NCBI GenBank assembly: GCA_001275005.1
Contig: JWZX01001738.1
Span: 1-19,416, forward strand
Source of the DNA: Chrysochromulina tobinii
Taxonomy: Eukaryota; Haptophyta; Prymnesiales; Chrysochromulinaceae
Direction: 5' to 3'
DNA length: 19,416 nucleotides
The translations under genes and the position numbers were made by a program. A model generated the notes under the pieces. The model saw only the letters and a list, made by a program, of their open reading frames with translations, was not told the origin of the DNA and searched no databases. The stretch's first letter is position 1, and each line of letters opens with the position of its first letter. Below are positions 10,986-17,200 of this stretch, in pieces.

Positions 10986-11213
10986 TGTCGAGCTGTCGAG
11001 CTGTCGAGGCTCCGTCGAGGCGCTGTCGAGCCCGTTGTCGAGGGGCTGTCGAGGCCTTGCCTGTCAAGCCTTGTCGAGCCTGTCGAGAGCCTGTCGAGTT
11101 CCTGTCGAGCCTGTCAAGGCTGACTCCATGCGCCTGCGCGTCGAGTAGCTGTCGAGCTGTCGAGTTCCTGTCGAGTTTCTCTGTCGAGGCTGTCGAGTGT
11201 GCTGTCGAGCTGG
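10986..11213. repeat. Left subterminal CTGTCGAG array
   Basis: Irregularly spaced copies of CTGTCGAG, with variants such as TTGTCGAG and CTGTCAAG, about 18 GTCGAG cores in some 230 bp. All copies are in the same orientation. They resemble a ladder of protein-binding sites rather than a head-to-tail satellite, because spacers vary from 0 to more than 10 nt. Confidence 0.85.
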
Positions 11214-11354
11214 AGCCTGGCATGTAGCTTTGCTATTTTGCATGAAACACTCTGACTCTCACAGCAGTAGGCCTAGAGGACCCACACATATATAAAACCA
11301 CCAACCAAACTAGGTCAAACGGATGAAGAACTCGGAGACCACGTCAGGACGTCA

Positions 11355-11452
11355 CACCCTAACCCCTAACCCCTAGCCCCTACATAGCCACAGGTTTCTT
11401 TACTGTTATTTTTGTAATACCCACCCTAAACCCCTACCTAGCCACTGGTTTC
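11355..11452. repeat. Telomere-like CCCTAA-type motifs and a diverged direct repeat inside the transposon
   Basis: caccctaacccctaacccctag at 11354-11375 and caccctaaaccccta at 11422-11436 resemble degenerate CCCTAA(A) telomere repeats. A 22-bp segment at 11377-11398 recurs at 11431-11452 with two mismatches, so this part arose by a local duplication with a 54-bp period. Confidence 0.55.
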
Positions 11453-11664
11453 AAGACCAGAAAATGCAATCTTAATGCAATTCTGAGAAGAATTAGGTCA
11501 AAAAGAGCACGAAAGAGCACGAACGTGGAACGAAAGGTGTCCACCACAGAAGTACATCCATCATCCAGCCACCAAGTTGTGTAGTTGACCTGTGGGTCCA
11601 TCAACCTTCACCTTGAAGGAGTGGGGCTCTAACCTGGCTTTACCCAGTCTTAGAGGAGACCTCG

Positions 11665-11876
11665 TGTCGAGGCCTGTTGAGGTCTGTCGAGGTCTGTCGA
11701 GCTGTCGAGCTGTCGAGCTTGACACCTTGACGCGCAGGCGCATGGAGTCAGAGGGTTTCTGTCGAGGTCTATCGAGTAGCTGTCGAGGTCTGTCGAGTAG
11801 CTGTCGAGCTATCCTGTCAAGTAGCTGTCGAGTAGCCTGTCAAGTTCCTGTCGAGTTTCCTGTCGAGTTGTCGAGG
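11665..11876. repeat. Right subterminal CTGTCGAG array
   Basis: About 13 GTCGAG cores plus degenerate copies (CTATCGAG, CTGTTGAG, CTGTCAAG). They keep the same strand orientation as the left array, although the terminal and 22-bp repeats are inverted. Confidence 0.85.
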
Positions 11877-11887
11877 CCAGGGCTCAA

Positions 11888-11895
11888 AGGGAAGA
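11888..11895. repeat. Target-site duplication, right copy
   Basis: Octamer AGGGAAGA directly abutting the right terminal inverted repeat; identical to 10966-10973. Confidence 0.75.
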
Positions 11896-12312
11896 CGGCG
11901 AACGGAGGATCGAACATAGCACTTTACGGGAACGTGCGTTGTCCTGGGCAGGGGCACGATATCGCGACACCCCCGTCAATATCGCACAAATCGACGAGTG
12001 GTAATGGAAGTTTAGAGGAAGAGGCAAGATAGGCGCGCCCGGTCCGCCGCGTGACGTACACTGAGGCGACGTTACAGAGCGCAAAGTCCAAAGAGGGACG
12101 CTCTCCACCGTCGACCGTGAGGGACCGTCCCCTAGGGCTAGGCGCCTGTTATTTAATTACTTACTACTTACCCAGGCTCCGCTCCCCTACCCCTGGCTTT
12201 CAAGCTGTGCGCGTGATGCGCTCTCGCTCACGCGCACGCCACATCTGTGCGCAGGGTACGCTGTGTGGGGGGACCCGTGACCTAATCTCTGCCCTCGCAG
12301 CCCACGCTGCGC
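11896..12312. other. Gene-free interval between transposon and mutarotase gene
   Basis: Downstream of the minus-strand mutarotase stop, so part of it is that gene's 3' UTR. A short AT-rich patch (ttatttaattacttactactt) lies near 12150. No supported gene, RNA or repeat was found. Confidence 0.5.
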
Positions 12313-13670
12313 TTACTCTATGGCCGTGCCAAAGATGCCCTCGAACGTCTCGCCCGGCCAGAGGACCGTCAGCCCATCGCCGTTGTTGTAAGCGTCCGCG
12401 AGGGCAGACATCGGCTCGAGCGCAATCGCGCTCCATCCCCACAGCTCCTGCGAGCCGGTAAAGATTTGGGTGACCGCGTGCTGCCGGTCCGCCCACAGGA
12501 CGATCGTGCTCTTGTCGCCTCCCGCGTCATGGATCCGGTGCCTGATGTAGGGGCCGCACACAGCGGCCGTACTAAGCGCCTTTTGCGCCAGAGTACTCTT
12601 GAACTCATCATCCATGTACGACGGCCTCTCCTCATCGCCACCAATTGGTGTGCTGCCATCGAAGCGCGTCCACGGCGTCGCCTCGCCCGTTGGGATCAAA
12701 TCTCCCGCGCGAGGTGCGCCCTCGCCCATCGTGATGTGGCTCCACTGCACACCGGTCGTCGACTTGTCCGAACGACATGAATCCAACTCGACGCGCGCCT
12801 GGGCGGGGGAGAGGGCGCCATGGTGAGCGGGAGAGGGCGCCATGGTGAGCACTTGCATGCTGGAGCGACATGAATCAAACTCGACGCGCGCCTGGGCGAC
12901 CGAGAGGGCGCCATGGTGAGCACTTGCATGCTGGTGCGACATGAATCAAACTCGACGCGCGCCTGGGCGACCGAGCCCACGGCAAAGTACGGATGCCAGC
13001 CGTTGAACCACGGCAGGGCTTGCGAGGTCTCGAGGCTCGTGGCGCGCGTAATTATCGAGAGCGAGCCCGCGGAGAGCGCATACGTCAGGGCCGTGTCGAG
13101 CTTGAACGGCCAGCCCGGCGTCGCGCTGCTGCCCTGCTGCGAGCCGTCGAAGCGGTACCCGAGCGTTACGTAGACCGACGGCACGCCCGTCGCATTGGTG
13201 CAGCCGGCGTCGCGTACTGCGAGCGTTCGGTTGAAGAGGAAGCCGTGCAGGGCATCCGAGCGCACACCCGGAGTGTTCTCGTTGCGCGGCAGCAGGTACG
13301 CCCGCCCGAAGAAGTTATAGGTACCATTCCGGATACGGTTGGCGAACGGCAATAAGATGTTGCCAGCGTAGTGCTGGTTGAGGCGCACGGCGGTGGCGTT
13401 GTTGTTGTTCGTCTGGAGCACGTCGCGGAGGAGACCGGTCGTAGGCGAGCGAAGCCGCACGCGCTCCGTGTTCCCGCCACTCTCCCAGATGATCTCGACT
13501 CGCTCTCCCGTCGCCGTATTGGACAGCACCTTCATGCCGAGTGCGTCGGCACCACTCCCCAGCTTCTCGTCGGTGATCGTGAACGGAAACCCGGGAATGC
13601 CGCAGTTGATCGCCGAAGCAGCTCCGGGCATGCTGATGACACACCCGAGAGCTGCTAACCGCATTGTCAT
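12313..13670 (-). CDS. Secreted aldose 1-epimerase (mutarotase)-like protein
   Basis: Probable GalM-superfamily enzyme that interconverts alpha and beta anomers of aldoses. The ATG at 13670 (or 13664) opens a signal peptide, MRLAALGCVISMPGAASA, pointing to the secretory route. Family landmarks appear in order: LLPFANRIRNGTY, ALHGFLFNR (His142), GWHPYF (His226, the expected catalytic acid) and ALEPMSALADAYNNGDG near the C terminus, whose Glu is the expected catalytic base. The ends of the coding sequence lie in different frames, so an intron is needed: 12799-12962 (GC-AG, 164 nt, 397-aa product) or 12799-12971 (GT-AG, 173 nt, 394-aa product). Both give an in-frame GWHPYF...ARVELDSCRSDKSTTG. 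The intron consists of tandem copies of the adjoining exon. If it is not spliced, the gene is frameshifted and inactive. The stop is TAA at 12315-12313. Substrate is unknown. Confidence 0.85.
12777..12975 (-). repeat. Exon-derived tandem repeat forming the mutarotase intron
   Basis: Three copies of a coding segment (VAQARVE-F/L-DSCR and flanking sequence) start at 12777, 12870 and 12941 on the plus strand. The spacings are 93 and 71 nt; 93 is 71 plus an internal 22-bp duplication of gggagagggcgccatggtgagc (given by position, about 12807-12850). Two of the three copies are removed by the inferred splice. The total excess, 164 nt, is not a multiple of 3, so unspliced message would be out of frame. 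Confidence 0.85.
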
Positions 13671-14003
13671 CGGCGGCCCATTTCGAAAAATCGAGGGGAA
13701 GCAGCGGGGGAAAGAGGGAAGCGGGGAGGCCGGGTCCCCAAACCCCCAATCCTGCCCCGTGGACACATCTTTTTCACGGAGGGAGTTTACGTCGTCCTAG
13801 TTTTCGCCCAGCGCATGCAGGGTGGAGCAGGATGGCCACGACCAAGATTCTCTTCTACTCTTCTACTTTCTACAAGAGCACAAGACCGCCCACTCCAACA
13901 CTCCGCCGTCGACAAAAACCTGCGACGTAAGATGGGAAGCCGGAAACGAGGATGGACCATCTAGTGGGAAAGTCGTTTTCAAATATCATCTTTTTACGAC
14001 TTT

Positions 14004-14036
14004 GCGCCCCTTGTTGATTCGTTGATCAAGGGGCGC
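14004..14036. repeat. Perfect 10-bp hairpin beside the 86-bp repeat
   Basis: GCGCCCCTTG (14004-14013) pairs exactly with CAAGGGGCGC (14027-14036) across a 13-nt loop. The right arm overlaps the first bases of the tandem repeat. Confidence 0.75.
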
Positions 14037-14228
14037 GTCTCACTCCCGTTTTGGTTATTCTGGGGAATATGTATTCATCTATACATCTAACATCACGCCT
14101 TTTCGATCCGTCGAAGGAGCGCGTCTCACTCCCGTTTTGGTTATTCTGGGGAATATGTATTCATCGATACATCTAACATCACGCCTTTTCGATCCGTCGA
14201 AGGAGCGCGTCTCACTCCCGTTTTGGTT
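14033..14228. repeat. 86-bp tandem repeat, 2.3 copies
   Basis: Units are 14033-14118, 14119-14204 and a partial 14205-14228. The two full units differ at a single base (tattcatcTatac versus tattcatcGatac). Each contains the small inverted repeat ATGTAT...ATACAT. The array ends about 40 bp before the first ATG of the plus-strand gene, so it could affect that promoter or leader. Confidence 0.9.
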
Positions 14229-14269
14229 CATCGCTCATTGACAGCGTAATTAATTGAGCGCCGACGGAG

Positions 14270-17200
14270 ATGATGAACGACAGCCAAGATTCTCCGAAAA
14301 AGAAATCGCCCTGTTCGCGTGACAATCCGTCGCCACTCCCGCGTCGTCGCCGCACATCGAACTGTGTGCACGTCAAAGAAGTGTCAAAGAAAGGTGCACA
14401 GATGTCGGGAAACTCCGTTGGTATGGTGGCCACCCATTATTGCAAGAGGCTCACGACGACCGAGGACAAGGTCGAGGATGTGATCACTGGCAACTATCTG
14501 CTCATCGCCGAGCAGCTTATCTTCATCTTGACCGCGGCCAACATCTTGGACGGGTGCAACACGCCCGAGTACAAGAGCGTGCACGATTTGCCCCAGCTCA
14601 TGACCAACTTCTTCGAGCCTTCGCCACGCCGGCCACACGGCTCGCTCATCGCACAGCCTGTGCTCTGCCTCGACGGACCGGGCACCGGGAAGACGTGGCT
14701 GGTCACGCAGTGTCTCTTCTTGCTCGTCGACGCACTCCCAGGCGAGAACGCGGGCAAAGGCATCCGTTCGGTGCCCGTGATCGTCTTCGTGCAGCGCATC
14801 GTGCGTCTGTTGCGCGAGCATGGCGATGACCCGACCTCGCTGTTCCAGGACCCAGAGGGCCTCCTGCGCTGGTACACTGGCAACGAGTTCGTCGATAGGA
14901 AGGAGGAGAAGTCGCTGCTGCTGCTCGCATATGAGATGCGCGCTTGCGTCATCCTCGTCGACGGCGTGGACGAGGCCGCCGGTCTGCGTCAGGTCATCGA
15001 GGCGTTCGTTCACTACGAGCTCGTCACGAGCGGCTGCCGCGTCGTGATCCCCTCGCGTCCGGAGGGCGTCGACCTTGACGACTACATGGCGCGCTTCGCG
15101 ATCATGAACCTGCTCGAGCTCTCGCAGGTGCAGCCGCGTACCGTGTTCAAGATGCAGCTGCAGGGCAACATCTTCTTCGGGCACCTAGTCAACATCGGCG
15201 AGTGCCGCGAATACCTCGACGACAAGTTCCCCGAGCTCTTCCGCTCGGGAGCGCTCCGGATCGAGGTCGAGAAGCTTGGGGATGAGAATGAGGAGAAGTC
15301 TGAGGTGGGGAAGGAGGAGGAGGGCGCCAAGGATCGCAAGAACACGAAGGAGTTCTCCGAGGGCCCCGGCGGGGAAGCGGCCAAGTGGAACGAGAAGGGC
15401 AAAAAGTGCGCCGCACAAGATGCCGCGGAGGCCGACTTGGCCGACCTGGATGACGAGATCGAGGATCCCAAGGTGAAGATAGGCAAACAGGGCGACAAAG
15501 ACGACGGGGACCCCAAGCGCCCCGCCGGCTCCGTGGCAACCCTCAATCCGTCCTCTGTCAAGCCAGTGCCGTGCACGCCGCTCTCGCGCCGGCGCATGGC
15601 GCTCGACACGCTCGACAATTTGCAGGACCTGCAGACTTGGCTCGATGAGGCGAAAACGGTCCAGGCTCGCGCGCTGCGCTCCAACCTCCCAGAGGAGCTC
15701 AACAGGGCGCTCAACAAGCCGCGCAAGGTGGGCACGGTCCCGACGCTGCTCGACTATCTCGACTCGGAGATCAAGCCGCTGCCCACGCCGTGCACGCGCG
15801 CACAGACGGACGAGGTCATCGACCAGATGCAACAGGATCTCAAGAGGACCTTCCCTGAGGACGTGTACGAGTCGCTTGCGCAGATCGGTGTGCTGCGCAA
15901 GCAGCCGCAGGTGGGCGGCCGGCGTGGCGCCAAGGTGGCGCCGATGCTCGCCTTTGGCCTCTGGTCGCAGGCGACCGCCAAGGAGGGCGACAAGTTTGCG
16001 CTCCTCGAGCGGTTGCTACCCGCGGCCATGCACCTGCTCGGCTGCGTGTGCATCACGGTCGGCATGGCCGACTATGGCCTCAAACGCGAGCGAGGAGGGC
16101 AAGGCGACTTCATCGTGGGCAGTGCCACCGTGACGCCGGCGATGAAGTACCGCGACCCGGTCGATGTCTGGCTCGAGGACACGTCACCGACCACGACCGA
16201 ACCGGCCGAGAAGCCGCTCGATACCTATCTGGTCCCGCTACCGTGCTCCACGGGCGAGCAGCTCGTCAATCTCGTCAATCTGGTCACGATCACGCTACCG
16301 TGCTCCACGGGCGAGCAGCTCGTCAATCTCGTCAATCTCATCAAGACGCTCGCCAAGGGGGTGGAGCTGGACTTCGAGAATGGTGACCAGGCGACGCTGA
16401 CGAAGCAGGAGATCAACAACACCTTCACCCCAGACACGATGCACTCGACGCACCTGCGCAACGTGAGGCTGCAGATGCTCTTCCGGCACAAGGGTGTCGG
16501 CGTGTGCTTCGTCATCGACGCAGAGCACAAGGATCTGCGCAAGTACTACGTCGAGATGGGCTACTCGGCACACTACAACCTTTTCGTGCACCGTGTCAAC
16601 ATGCCCAAGGGGCCACTTGACACCAAGTTCGAGACGTTGCTCGTCTTCCTCGTTGTAGGAATCGGTGTGCTTATGCTCCTCTCGCTGCTGCTGCTCTGCT
16701 ACTCACTTGGCTCGGGCGGCTCGGGCGCCATCAGCCTCGAAGAGCTGCCGCAGGACCGGCTTCAGCTGTCCAAGCTCGGGATCCTCTCGGCCAACAAGAA
16801 GCGGCCCGCCTACACGCAGCAGGCTAACGAGGCGGCCGCCGAGGTGACCGAGAAGGAGGAGGAGCAGGCGACCGACGCTCGACCGCGCCGCGAGAAGCGC
16901 ATGGGTGCGCTCGATGTCTCGATGGGCGCGGGCTCGTCCTTCTCCGCCGCGGGCGGGCAGGATGTGCGTACGTCCATCACGGCGGTCGTGCCCAAGTCGC
17001 ACTCGATGCACCTGCCCGTGACGGCGCTCGTCGAGGTCGTCATCGCGCCCAACAGCCAGAGCGAGACGCAGAAGCAAGAGACCGCCAATACGATGCTCCG
17101 GCGTGTCGCCGTCGAGAACCAGGAGAACGGGCGGCGCGAGTTCACCTCGAAGTACGTGGCCTGCGCGCTCGGCGTGACGCCCGAGGAGCTCGGCTTGTGT

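Larger units (their letters stand above)
10974..11887. mobile_element. Non-autonomous DNA transposon (914 bp) with 12-bp TIRs and 8-bp TSD
   Basis: The left end TTGAGCCCTGGC (10974-10985) is the exact reverse complement of the right end GCCAGGGCTCAA (11876-11887). Immediately outside, the same octamer AGGGAAGA occurs on both sides (10966-10973 and 11888-11895), as expected of a target-site duplication. Inside each end is an array of the 8-mer CTGTCGAG: left about 10986-11213 with 18 GTCGAG cores, right about 11665-11876 with 13. A 22-bp inverted repeat lies within the arrays (11121-11142 and 11729-11750), at similar distances from the two ends (147 and 137 bp). No transposase-like coding capacity is present. 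Subterminal motif arrays are known in hAT elements such as Ac/Ds, and 8-bp duplications fit hAT, P or Merlin-type elements; the superfamily here is unresolved. Confidence 0.8.
13671..14269. other. Divergent intergenic region (promoters of mutarotase and STAND-like gene)
   Basis: The flanking genes are transcribed away from each other, so both promoters should lie here. Contents are a short tcttctac microsatellite near 13850-13872, a hairpin at 14004-14036, and an 86-bp tandem repeat up to 14228. GC content drops compared with the coding regions. No TATA box was convincing. Confidence 0.6.

Noticed and set aside
10986-11876. CRISPR-like array of CTGTCGAG repeats
   Set aside because: The unit is only 8 bp, spacers are irregular and short, and the context is a eukaryotic transposon with TIRs and a target duplication.
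12632-12871. Extra minus-strand frame through the mutarotase repeat region
   Set aside because: Third-frame reading of the duplicated exon segment; it carries no enzyme motif.
14384-15184. 266-codon minus-strand frame
   Set aside because: The plus strand of the same stretch encodes Walker A, Walker B and SRPE motifs in one frame; the antisense peptide has none.
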